Part shown: positions 44,422-52,371 of the stretch, one piece after another
How the letters are laid out: each line of letters starts with the position of its first letter
Numbering within the stretch: the first letter of the stretch is position 1
DNA from: Actinoplanes sichuanensis
Lineage (GTDB): Bacteria; Actinomycetota; Actinomycetes; Mycobacteriales; Micromonosporaceae
Reading direction: 5' to 3'
Assembly: GCF_033097365.1 (NCBI RefSeq)
Contig: NZ_AP028461.1
Coordinates: 2,294,001-2,358,000 of the forward strand
Length of the DNA: 64,000 nt
Made by a program: the position numbers and the translations under genes
The notes under the pieces: model-generated
What the model saw: only the letters and a program-made list of their open reading frames with translations
Databases searched by the model: none
Told to the model about the DNA's origin: nothing

Positions 44422-46047
44422 GTGAGCGGATCTTTGAGCACCGGCTCGATCCCGTCCGGGGCGCGAACGGCCGCCACCGCCCACCGGCCTGCCCGCTCGC
44501 CGGCCGCCATCGCCGCACTCGCTGCCGAGATCCAGTCGCTGGAGTTCCGGTTCGGCATCGACGGCGCCCATGTGCTGACCCGCTCGGCCGAGCTCGCCGC
44601 CGAGGCCCGCACCCACGGCGAGCACGCGCTGTACCTGTGGGCCCGCCTGCTGGAAGCCAACATGCGCCGCCGCTCCGGCGAGTTGGCGACCGCCGCGGCC
44701 ATCTGCTCCGAGGTCAACGCCTGGGCCCAGCAGCACCGGCACCGTCCGCTGCTGGCCCGCAGTCACCAGCAGTTGTCGACGGTCCAGGACAACCTCGGCG
44801 ACATCGCCGCCGGCCTGGAACACGCGGTCCGCGCGGTCGAGGCGCTCGACGACGACACCTCGCCCCGGGCCCGCGGCGTGATCCTGCTGCGCCTGGCCGA
44901 CGTCCTGGCCCAGGGCGGCTCGATCGAGGCGGCCCGCACCCGGTACGGCCACGCCGAGCAGGTCGCCGTCGCCGCCGAGGACGTCGACCTGCACCTGGTC
45001 GTGCTCAACAACCTGGCCTATGCCGAGCACCTGTCCGGCGACCACGAACGCGCCTGGACCGCGGTGCAACGCCTGCGGACGGTGACCGAGACCGCCGGCG
45101 GGGAACTGTCCGCCGACGCCCTCGACACGATGGCGATGATCCAGGTCGGTCGCGGCCGCTATCCGGAGGCGGCCGAGATCGCACGGGGCAACGTGGAGGC
45201 CTACGAGGTGGCCGGGCCCGACGACGCCGACGGCCTGGCCGAATACCTGCTCACCCTGGCGATCGCCCAGCGCCACCTCGGTGACACCGGCGCCGCCCAG
45301 GCCGGCCTGGACCGCTGCGCCGCGCTCTGCGACGAGCGCGAACTCGCCGGTGTCGGCGTCCGGGTCCTGCAGGAACAGGCCGAACTGCACGCGGCGTGCG
45401 GGGACACCGGCCGGGCGTTCAGCGTCTACAAGCGGTTCCATGAGGCCGAACGCGAACTCCACTCCCAGCAGCGCGACGCGCAGGCCCGCGCCCGGCACGC
45501 CGTCTTCGAGACCGCCGAGGCCCGCCGCGAGGCCGAACGCTTCCGGGAACAGGCCCGCCGCGACCCGCTGACCGGCCTGCCGAACCGCCGCTACGTCGAC
45601 GAGACCCTGCCCGGCCTGCTCGCCGGGGAGCCGGTGGTCGTCGCGCTGGTCGACCTGGACCACTTCAAACGGGTCAACGACATCTGCTCCCACGAGATCG
45701 GCGACCGTGTCCTGGTCGCGCTGGCCGACCTGCTGATCGAGGCGTCGCGTTCTCCCGGCGCGTTCGCGGCCCGCCTCGGCGGCGAGGAGTTCCTGCTGGT
45801 CCTGCCCGGCTGCGGGGTTGCCGAAGCGCTACCGGTGCTGGAGCGCTTCCGCCTGTCCGTTCAGGATCATCCGTGGCGGCCGCTGACCGGCAACCTGCCG
45901 GTGACGGTCAGCGTCGGCGCCACTGAGTCCGGTCCCGGCGACACCCAGCGGCGCGTCCTCGGAGCCGCCGACAAGCTCCTCTACGAGGCCAAACACGCCG
46001 GCCGCAACCGGTGTGTCATCGACGTGTTCGAGCCGGGCGCGTCCTGA
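44422..46047 (+). CDS. TPR-repeat GGDEF protein (diguanylate cyclase)
   Basis: 541 residues from GTG 44422. The first 370 residues form helical TPR-like repeats (ALYLWARLLEANMRRRSGELATAAAICSEVN and LNNLAYAEHLSGDHERAWTAVQRL in pieces), then a coiled coil (HAVFETAEARREAERFREQARR). The C-terminal GGDEF domain has DPLTGLPNRRYVDE, ALVDLDHFKRVND and the active site RLGGEEFLLVLPG, so it should make cyclic di-GMP. The RxxD inhibitory site expected before GGEEF is absent (SPGA there). No membrane segments; cytoplasmic sensor of unknown partner. Confidence 0.9.
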   Translation: MSGSLSTGSIPSGARTAATAHRPARSPAAIAALAAEIQSLEFRFGIDGAHVLTRSAELAAEARTHGEHALYLWARLLEANMRRRSGELATAAAICSEVNAWAQQHRHRPLLARSHQQLSTVQDNLGDIAAGLEHAVRAVEALDDDTSPRARGVILLRLADVLAQGGSIEAARTRYGHAEQVAVAAEDVDLHLVVLNNLAYAEHLSGDHERAWTAVQRLRTVTETAGGELSADALDTMAMIQVGRGRYPEAAEIARGNVEAYEVAGPDDADGLAEYLLTLAIAQRHLGDTGAAQAGLDRCAALCDERELAGVGVRVLQEQAELHAACGDTGRAFSVYKRFHEAERELHSQQRDAQARARHAVFETAEARREAERFREQARRDPLTGLPNRRYVDETLPGLLAGEPVVVALVDLDHFKRVNDICSHEIGDRVLVALADLLIEASRSPGAFAARLGGEEFLLVLPGCGVAEALPVLERFRLSVQDHPWRPLTGNLPVTVSVGATESGPGDTQRRVLGAADKLLYEAKHAGRNRCVIDVFEPGAS

Positions 46048-46065
46048 TGCCCGGTCGGCGGTTGC

Positions 46066-46851
46066 TCAGCCGACCATCCAGTCACCCGAGGCGGGGTCCG
46101 TGGATTCCTTGCCGATGCGGACCCGATGGGGCCGCGCGTGCTCGAAGATCTGGAACACCACCCGGTGATCGACCCGCATACCCGGGTCGTACCCGACGCC
46201 TCCGGCGGCGACCTTCAGGGTCTTGGTCATTTCGGCATCGTGTTCGTACCAGGTGCCGTCCGCGTCGCACAGCCAGACCTTCTCCATGTTCAGCAGGTTC
46301 AGGTTTCGCCGGCTGATGTTGTGCTCGCTCGCCGTGACCGACACGAGTCGCCGGCCGGCTGACGGCTGCAGATTCGTGGCCGGCCTCACGTCGTCCACGC
46401 CGCGTACCGTAACCTCGCGCTGCCACTCCATGGACGGGTAGGGCTGGCGGATCTTGACGGCGTCGCCGGCCGCGACCCTCGGCCCGCGGTAGGGCAGTCT
46501 CGTGAGGAGTGGCACCCGTGTCATCCCCTGCACGCCGGTGGGCCTGGGATCCGCGGCGATCACCGGGTTCGACAAGCAGGCATATCCGTCGAGTTCACCG
46601 ACCACAGCCGCGACGGTGCCGGCCGTGATGACGAGAACGGAAACGGCCAGCAGTACCCGCCCGCGCGGACGACGGCTGGGCGCTGCCGGCGCCGGAGGTT
46701 CGTCCTTCTCCACCTTCTGAGCCACCGGGGGTTGCTCCGGGCGGGTGCGGCGGCCCGCCTGGAACGCCGCCGCGACGAGTGCCGTGGTGACGGTCGAGTA
46801 GGCGAGTCGGCGGAACGTGCGTTTGCTGGGCCGGGGCACGGCCGCAGTCAT
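46066..46851 (-). CDS. Membrane-anchored DUF4352-like extracytoplasmic protein
   Basis: 261 residues from ATG 46851. The N-terminus is basic and cytoplasmic, followed by one membrane segment (GRVLLAVSVLVITAGTVAAVVG), then an extracytoplasmic domain. That domain ends in an Ig-like beta sandwich (RRLVSVTASEHNISRRNLNLLNMEKVWLCDADGTWYEHD in pieces; VVFQIFEHARPHRVRIG), similar in style to DUF4352 proteins. Function unknown. A hairpin GGTCGGC/GCCGACC (46053-46075) covers its stop codon. Confidence 0.65.
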   Translation of the reverse strand: MTAAVPRPSKRTFRRLAYSTVTTALVAAAFQAGRRTRPEQPPVAQKVEKDEPPAPAAPSRRPRGRVLLAVSVLVITAGTVAAVVGELDGYACLSNPVIAADPRPTGVQGMTRVPLLTRLPYRGPRVAAGDAVKIRQPYPSMEWQREVTVRGVDDVRPATNLQPSAGRRLVSVTASEHNISRRNLNLLNMEKVWLCDADGTWYEHDAEMTKTLKVAAGGVGYDPGMRVDHRVVFQIFEHARPHRVRIGKESTDPASGDWMVG

Positions 46852-46948
46852 CGGCGAACCGTGCCCCGACCTGAGGCTTGCCCGGCTCTGGCCGGGTGCG
46901 CAAGGCACTGCGGAGGCGGGCTTGCCCCGATCCGGCATGATCGGCCGG

Positions 46949-47455
46949 GTGAGCCCTGAAGGTGAGGAGTGGCAGCTCGGGCACCGGATCCAGGAGCCCT
47001 GTGGACAGGCGCAGGACTGGTGGGAGCTGCACCCGGTGACGCTGGTGCGGCCCGGTGCGGGCGAGACCACCACCCGGCTGCTCTGCGCGACCTGTGACGA
47101 GGCGGTGGACTGTGTCGTCGTCAGCGAGGCCGGCCGGCGGCGACGGCGGTGGCGGACCCGTGCGGTGAGTGTCGCGGCGGCCTCCGGCGCGATCTTGCTG
47201 ACGGCCGGCTCGGTTGGTGGCGTGACGGGCATGTTCGTGCTCGGCGCGGAGGGAAAGCCGCTGCTAGCCGCCGCGTCGGGAGCGATGGGCCTGATCTACT
47301 ACTGGCTCACCTACCTGATAGGCCCCCACATCCGTCCGTGGGGGACCACTGCGCCCGGTGACGAGGACGTCCGGCTGGTGTCCCCGTCACCGGTGCACGA
47401 GCTCCGGCCGCCGAGCCGCCGAAGCGAGATCCCGGCGCCGGATCAGGCTGTCTGA
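46949..47455 (+). CDS. Small membrane protein, function unknown
   Basis: 168 residues from GTG 46949 (ATG 46937 possible). The N-terminal 50 residues are soluble and contain two Cys pairs (LLCATCDEAVDC). They are followed by a very basic patch (AGRRRRRWRTR) and two membrane segments (AVSVAAASGAILLTAGSVGG; LLAAASGAMGLIYYWLTYLIG). Divergent from the gene at 46851. Not recognised. Confidence 0.6.
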   Translation: MSPEGEEWQLGHRIQEPCGQAQDWWELHPVTLVRPGAGETTTRLLCATCDEAVDCVVVSEAGRRRRRWRTRAVSVAAASGAILLTAGSVGGVTGMFVLGAEGKPLLAAASGAMGLIYYWLTYLIGPHIRPWGTTAPGDEDVRLVSPSPVHELRPPSRRSEIPAPDQAV

Positions 47456-47456
47456 C

Positions 47457-49430
47457 TCACTCGGCGCGGACGTTGTCGAGGTGGACGGTGCCCGGGTTGA
47501 TGTAGATCCAGAGGACTCGGACGTCGGCCAGGGCGGTGCTGTCGCAGGACATCGCGGACAGCAGGTCGATGGTGGCCGTGGTGGTGGTGTCCTGGTTGAT
47601 CCAGGTGAAGTTGGACTGGCACCAGGCGAAACCGGAACCGGTCTGCACCGCGATCGCCGCGTTGGTGCCGGCGGTCGGGCTGGTCCGCAGGTCGTACTCG
47701 AGGGCGCTGCGGGTGGACAGGTCGATCGGCTCGGCGAAGGTGACGCCGAACCAGCCGCCGTCGGCCGCGTCGACTCGCAGGCCGTGCGTGCCGTGGGTGG
47801 CGAAGTCGGTGGTCTGTGCCACGGTTCCGCCGTTGGCCTGCCATGATGCCGACGCCCAGCCCTCGGTGCCGGTCTCGAACGAGGCGAGGACCGCCACCGC
47901 CGCCGGGTCGGGTTTCACGGTGACCGTCACGGTCGCCGTGTTCGACAGCCGGCCTGCCTGGTCGCGAACCGTGTACGAGGCGGTCGCCTTGCCGACGAAA
48001 CCGGTGTTCGGGGTGAAGGTCAGCGCCCCGGCGGCGGTGATCGTGAAGGTGCCGGCGGCGACGGTGAGGGTCCGCTGCCGCTGCGGCGTGGCCGGATCCA
48101 GATCGACGCTCGCGGTCTGGATCGGGCTGCGGTAGCCGATGTCGTTGGCGGTCGGCTGCAGGGTTGCGGCGGTGTCGAACTCGGTCACCGCGGTGTCGTG
48201 GTCGGCGACCGGCGGCCGTGACCGCTGTCCGAAAGCGATCTCGTCGCTCGCGTTGCTGATCGTGGTGCAGACCGGGCTCGGGCAGTAGACCGTGAAACCG
48301 TCGTAATCCGGGTACAGCGAGCCGTCGTCCTGGGAGCCGGAGAGGATCCAATACAGGAAACCGTTTCCGCCGGTACGGGTGAAGTCGTTCAGCCATTGCC
48401 GGTAGACGGGGTTGCGGGTGTTCTTGTTCTTCCACCCGAACTCACCGAGCATGACCGCCTTGCCGAGCTGTCGGGCGGCCTCGTTGTGGCGGGTGATGTA
48501 GTCCGACGCCCACTGCGGGGTGCGGTTGCCCCAGCCGTCCGGGTACAGGTGGTAGGACATCACGTCGATGGCCGGCAGTTTCGTCAGGGCGATGCTGTCC
48601 ACGCCCTCGCCGCAGTTGTCGATCCAGTCCGGCGCGTCCGGCCCGTCGCAGAAGAAGCCCTCGTCGCCGACGCTGACCAGGTGTTTCGGGTCGACCGATT
48701 TGATGTGGCGGGACATCTCGTCGGCCCAGGCGGTGACCGTGGTGGTGGTGCAGGCGCTGCTCTGCGGGTAGACGCCCGAGCCCTTGCAGCGGGGCTCGTT
48801 GCCGAGTTCCCAGGTCATGATCGTCGGGTCGTCCTTGTACTTGACGCCGGTGATGGTGTTGGTCCGGTTCAGCACATGGTCGATGTAGTCCTTGTACCAG
48901 CCCTTGATCACCGGGTCGGTGTAGAACTCGTCGTGGTGGGCGCCGCCGCGCCAGCGTACGTACTGATCGATGCCGCCGAAGTCGGACCAGTTGTTGGTCA
49001 GTGGCAGCACCAGTTTGATCCCGCGCTGTCGTGCCGCGGCGATGACGTAGTCGAGCCGTTCCAGGCCGTCCGGGCCGTCGTTGAAGGCGGGTTTCGTGCC
49101 GTCCCAGTACTGGAAGTAGACGCCGTCCGGGGCGGGCGCCACCGAGTTGCTGCCGTCGGCGTTGCCGATCAGGCCGAACGCCCACGTCCGCAGGACGGTG
49201 AAGTCGGCGGCCGCGGCGTCGTCCAGCACGTCGTCGACCATCGCCCGGCTCTTGTAGAACAGGTAGTAGTTGTTGGTGCCGCCGAAGCGGAACGTCTTGC
49301 CGTTCAGGGTCAGCCGGTGCCCGTCGCGGACGACGAACCCGCCCGGCGATGGTGGGGCCGCCGTGGCGGGCGCGGTGGCGGCCAGCGCGCTGACCAGCGC
49401 CGCCAGGAGAACGACGATGCGGCTCCGCAT
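47457..49430 (-). CDS. Secreted GH5 (subfamily 7-like) beta-mannanase with C-terminal cadherin-like and carbohydrate-binding domains
   Basis: 657 residues. The signal peptide RIVVLLAALVSALAATAPATA is followed by a TIM-barrel catalytic domain (about 30-400) with acid/base Glu in TWELGNEPRC and nucleophile Glu in VMLGEFGWKNK, the pattern of endo-1,4-beta-mannanases. The middle domain (PPVADHDTAVTEFDTAATLQPTANDIGY, read in pieces; GTFTITAAGALTFTPNTGFVG) is a cadherin/Ig-like tandem-95 repeat. The last 150 residues (ASFETGTEGWASASWQANGG) resemble a mannan-binding CBM. It cuts mannan or glucomannan outside the cell. It lies next to the CBM2 protease gene, divergently. Confidence 0.92.
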   Translation of the reverse strand: MRSRIVVLLAALVSALAATAPATAAPPSPGGFVVRDGHRLTLNGKTFRFGGTNNYYLFYKSRAMVDDVLDDAAAADFTVLRTWAFGLIGNADGSNSVAPAPDGVYFQYWDGTKPAFNDGPDGLERLDYVIAAARQRGIKLVLPLTNNWSDFGGIDQYVRWRGGAHHDEFYTDPVIKGWYKDYIDHVLNRTNTITGVKYKDDPTIMTWELGNEPRCKGSGVYPQSSACTTTTVTAWADEMSRHIKSVDPKHLVSVGDEGFFCDGPDAPDWIDNCGEGVDSIALTKLPAIDVMSYHLYPDGWGNRTPQWASDYITRHNEAARQLGKAVMLGEFGWKNKNTRNPVYRQWLNDFTRTGGNGFLYWILSGSQDDGSLYPDYDGFTVYCPSPVCTTISNASDEIAFGQRSRPPVADHDTAVTEFDTAATLQPTANDIGYRSPIQTASVDLDPATPQRQRTLTVAAGTFTITAAGALTFTPNTGFVGKATASYTVRDQAGRLSNTATVTVTVKPDPAAVAVLASFETGTEGWASASWQANGGTVAQTTDFATHGTHGLRVDAADGGWFGVTFAEPIDLSTRSALEYDLRTSPTAGTNAAIAVQTGSGFAWCQSNFTWINQDTTTTATIDLLSAMSCDSTALADVRVLWIYINPGTVHLDNVRAE

Positions 49431-49546
49431 GGACTACTCCAACCTCTATCGACTGTGGCCGATGTCACGGTAAGCCGGTGTCCTGCGCTGGTCAACGGCG
49501 CGCGGGTAGAAACTTAGGGAGTTTAAGTAAGGGCTTATGCGCACTT

Positions 49547-49564
49547 GCCGAAAACGTTTTCGGC
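49547..49564. promoter_or_regulatory. LacI-type operator between mannanase and CBM2-protease genes
   Basis: GCCGAAAACGTTTTCGGC is an 18-bp perfect palindrome with the central AACGTT common in LacI-family operators. It is 16 nt before the ATG at 49581 and 117 nt from the divergent mannanase start, so it could control one or both. Confidence 0.85.
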
Positions 49565-49580
49565 GCGCACCTTGATAGAC

Positions 49581-50654
49581 ATGTCTCAATTGAGTGCTCG
49601 ACGAGCCCGTATTCTGCCGGTGATCGCCGGCGCGGCCGTCCTCGCCGCCGCGACGGTCGTCGCGGCACAGGGGGCCAGCGCCGCGGCGGCCGGCTGCCGG
49701 GTCGACTACACGATCAGTTCCCAGTGGCAGGGCGGTTTCGGCGCCAGTGTCGCGGTCACCAATCTGGGGGATCCGATCACCGGATGGACGCTGCGCTGGT
49801 CGTACGGCGCGGGCCAGACCGTCACCCAGGCGTGGAACGCCACGGTCACCCAGAGCGGTTCCGCCGTGACCGCGGTCAACGTGTCCTACAACGGCGCCCT
49901 CGCCACCGGCGGGAGCGCGTCGTTCGGGTTCAACGGATCGTGGACCGGGGGCAATCCGGTGCCCACCGCGTTCACCCTGAACGGCGTGGCCTGCACCGGC
50001 GGGGTCACCCCGACCTCGTCACCGACCGGCGGCAGTCCGTCGCCGCAACCCTCCGGCTCGGCCGCCCCCAAGACGGTCCGGGTGTTCTGGCTCAAGCCGA
50101 CCGACGTCGCGTTCGACCAGCGCTACCCCGACGGCATCGCTGCCGTCATGCGGGAGGCTCAGAGCTACTACCGGCAGGAGTTGGGCCGGACCTTCGCGCT
50201 CAACAACACGGTCGTCGAGGTGGTCAACGGCGAGCATGACCGAAACTGGTACATCACCACCAACTGCACCGGCAGCGACCACTACTGGTGCGTGGTCGGG
50301 AACATGCACCAGGAGCTGATGCGCCGGTTCGCGATCGGCAACCCGGACAGCCGCTGGCTGTGCGTGGGCCTGATCAGCGCCGAGGAGACCAACCAGTCGG
50401 GCGGCGGCGCGAGTCCGGGCTGGGTGGTGCTCAGCGGCCACGACGCGGACGGCGCGGCCGGAGTGAACGGGCCGATGAACCGCTGGTACGGCGGGATGGT
50501 CCACGAACTCGGCCACGCCTTCGGGCTGCCCGACTCCACCTCGACCGACGGCACCCCGATGTCGGCGTCGTTCTACTCCTACCCGAACACCCACTTCAGC
50601 CAGGCCCAGAAGAACGCGATCCTGGCAGGCCTGTACGGCGGCTTCCTGTCCTGA
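49581..50654 (+). CDS. Secreted CBM2-zinc metalloprotease fusion
   Basis: 357 residues. The signal peptide (RARILPVIAGAAVLAAATVVAAQGASA, in one hydrophobic run) is followed by a CBM2 cellulose/chitin-binding domain (CRVDYTISSQWQGGFGASV to FTLNGVACTGG; Trp residues at WQGG, GWTLRWSY and GSWTGGNPVP). A Thr/Ser/Pro linker leads to a roughly 195-residue domain containing GGMVHELGHAFGLPDS, a HExxHxxGxxD zinc-protease motif. A CBM2 joined to a protease is uncommon. The catalytic domain matches no peptidase family I can name with certainty. Ends in a hairpin. Confidence 0.85.
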   Translation: MSQLSARRARILPVIAGAAVLAAATVVAAQGASAAAAGCRVDYTISSQWQGGFGASVAVTNLGDPITGWTLRWSYGAGQTVTQAWNATVTQSGSAVTAVNVSYNGALATGGSASFGFNGSWTGGNPVPTAFTLNGVACTGGVTPTSSPTGGSPSPQPSGSAAPKTVRVFWLKPTDVAFDQRYPDGIAAVMREAQSYYRQELGRTFALNNTVVEVVNGEHDRNWYITTNCTGSDHYWCVVGNMHQELMRRFAIGNPDSRWLCVGLISAEETNQSGGGASPGWVVLSGHDADGAAGVNGPMNRWYGGMVHELGHAFGLPDSTSTDGTPMSASFYSYPNTHFSQAQKNAILAGLYGGFLS

Positions 50655-50678
50655 CGTGCGTGGCCACGTCATCGGAGC

Positions 50679-50706
50679 TCGGCGCGGTGCAGCAGCACCG
50701 CGCCGA
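50679..50706. terminator. Hairpin between convergent genes
   Basis: TCGGCGCGGTGC (50679-50690) and GCACCGCGCCGA (50695-50706) are perfect 12-bp arms with an AGCA loop, 25 nt after the protease stop; it may serve both convergent genes. Confidence 0.85.
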
Positions 50707-50741
50707 ACTGCACGCGGCCCGTCACGACCGGGCGCGACGCC

Positions 50742-50948
50742 TCAGGTGCACAGACCGTACTTCGTCCGCGAACCGCAGCTCACCGAGCAGTTGCAGGAGT
50801 CGACACACCAGCGTCGCTGTGCGTCGAGCCCGACGCAGCGGTACTGGTAGTAGCCCTCGCCGGGCCGGCATGGGCAGGCGCCGGCCCGCTCCTTGGGCAG
50901 TAGGGCGGCCAGCATCCGGTCGCCGATCAATCCCAGTCTCTCGCGCAT
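50742..50948 (-). CDS. Cysteine-rich mini-protein with helical leader-like N-terminus
   Basis: 68 residues from ATG 50948, which has AGGAG 6 nt upstream; the ATG at 50954 is too close to that site. Residues 1-22 (MRERLGLIGDRMLAALLPKE) form an amphipathic helix. Residues 25-68 hold eight Cys (25, 27, 38, 48, 52, 54, 58, 67) with aromatic residues between (GYYQYRC, RRWC). It resembles a disulfide-rich or post-translationally processed peptide, but no modification enzyme gene is adjacent and there is no classical signal peptide. Not assigned to a family. Confidence 0.7.
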   Translation of the reverse strand: MRERLGLIGDRMLAALLPKERAGACPCRPGEGYYQYRCVGLDAQRRWCVDSCNCSVSCGSRTKYGLCT

Positions 50949-51184
50949 GGTCATCTCCTTCGATGCGTCGCCGGGGATCTTCCCGGTCGCCCGAGACTAG
51001 CCAAAGTGGACGAACTTCGATGTCCCGTCCCGGACGTGCGACACCTGGGGGCCACGGGCGCGGCGAGCTGGATTCTGACCGCGATCGATCTCCGGATTGT
51101 CGCCCATGGTGAATGTGGACGTGACAGGCCACGCCGGACGTGCGAGGCTACCCGTCGGTAACGTCGTCGATCAAAGGTGGCGCT

Positions 51185-52084
51185 ATGTCGGGTTCGGTGG
51201 ATGTCCCGTGGCTGGAGTCGTCCGTGCTCGATCCGGAGCTGGTGCGCCGGACGTGGCGGTCGGCCGAGGCGTTGCACGGGCTGATCTACTTCGCGCCCGA
51301 GGCGCACCAGCGTTATGCGGCGCTGGGCCTCGATCCGAGATCCGGGTACTTCGCCTCGCGGTCGGCGGCCATGGGGCCGGTCGGGCCCGGGGCGGTGGCC
51401 GCCGCCTTCTTCAACTTCAATCCGGAGCTGGTCGCCCGCGCCCTGCCGGCGGCCTGGGAGCACGCCACGCCGGCGGCGGTGCTGGCGGCCCGGCTGGACG
51501 CCGCCGACGCCGCGTTGAGCCGGGTCCTCGGCGACATGATCGGTTCCGGGGCGATGCGGGAGGCCGCCGATCTGGCCCGGCGGGCCGCCGAGTCGGTGGC
51601 CGATCGTCCCCAGGGGCGTGTGCTGTTCGCCGCGCACGCCGGGCTGCCCTGGCCGGAGTCGCCACATCTGGTCCTCTGGCACGCGCAGACGCTCCTGCGG
51701 GAGTTCCGCGGTGACGGTCATGTCGCCGCGCTGCTGCTGACCGGGCTGACCGGTCTGGAGGCGCTGATCCTGCACGTGGCGTCGGGCGAGGTGCCACGTC
51801 GGTTCGTGCAGCGCAGCCGAGGGTGGAGTGACGAACACTGGGATGCCGCGACCGCCGATTTGCGCGGGCGCGGGCTGATCGACGGTGACGAGCCGGCGCT
51901 GACCGATGTGGGGCGGGCGCAGCGGGCGTGGATCGAGGCGGCGACGGACCGGCTGGCCGCCCCCGCCTACGAGGTCCTCGGTGTCGACGGGTGCACGAGG
52001 TTCGTCGAGTCGGTGCGGCCGATGACCCGGGCGGTCATGGAGTCGGGTTCACTGAATGTTAACAACGCGGTGAGCCAACGCTGA
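51185..52084 (+). CDS. SCO6745-family protein
   Basis: 299 residues from ATG 51185 with AAGGTGG upstream. The sequence pattern matches the actinobacterial SCO6745 family: LVRRTWRSAEALHGLIYFAPEAHQRYAALGL (in pieces), GYFASRSAAMGPVG, AFFNFNPELVARALPAAWE, HLVLWHAQTLLREFRGDGHVA. The C-terminal part (DEHWDAATADLRGRGLIDGD) looks like a winged helix. Function unknown. Precedes the PKS operon on the same strand but is separated by about 290 bp. Confidence 0.85.
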   Translation: MSGSVDVPWLESSVLDPELVRRTWRSAEALHGLIYFAPEAHQRYAALGLDPRSGYFASRSAAMGPVGPGAVAAAFFNFNPELVARALPAAWEHATPAAVLAARLDAADAALSRVLGDMIGSGAMREAADLARRAAESVADRPQGRVLFAAHAGLPWPESPHLVLWHAQTLLREFRGDGHVAALLLTGLTGLEALILHVASGEVPRRFVQRSRGWSDEHWDAATADLRGRGLIDGDEPALTDVGRAQRAWIEAATDRLAAPAYEVLGVDGCTRFVESVRPMTRAVMESGSLNVNNAVSQR

Positions 52085-52371
52085 CATTGCCCGCGCGAGG
52101 CTGACGGACGTCAATCATCGATGTCCGTCCATCGATGGCGCTCTCATTCCTTCGACTTTCATGGGGTGTGCATGCCCCGTACGCTCTATGGATCCAAGAT
52201 TTTCTATTGACATCCTTCGATGGAATGACGTTTCCTTCTCGGGACGGTATGTATCCAAAGTCATCGATCGCTGTTAGCTTCTGAAGCACGCGAAGCAGGT
52301 CAAAACGGCGAAATTCCCCGAGCCTGCGCGTGACCGTGCGGATCACCTCTGCGTGACGGAAAGGGCCGACG
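52085..52371 (+). promoter_or_regulatory. AT-richer leader region before the PKS operon
   Basis: The 287-bp gap is visibly less GC-rich than its surroundings. It holds a stem GACGGAC/GTCCGTC (52103-52129, possible terminator of the upstream gene), repeated CATCGATG palindromes (52116-52123, 52130-52137) and a TTGACA (52207-52212). I cannot place a -10 element at standard spacing with confidence. AAGGG 6 nt before ATG 52372 is the PKS ribosome binding site. Confidence 0.5.
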
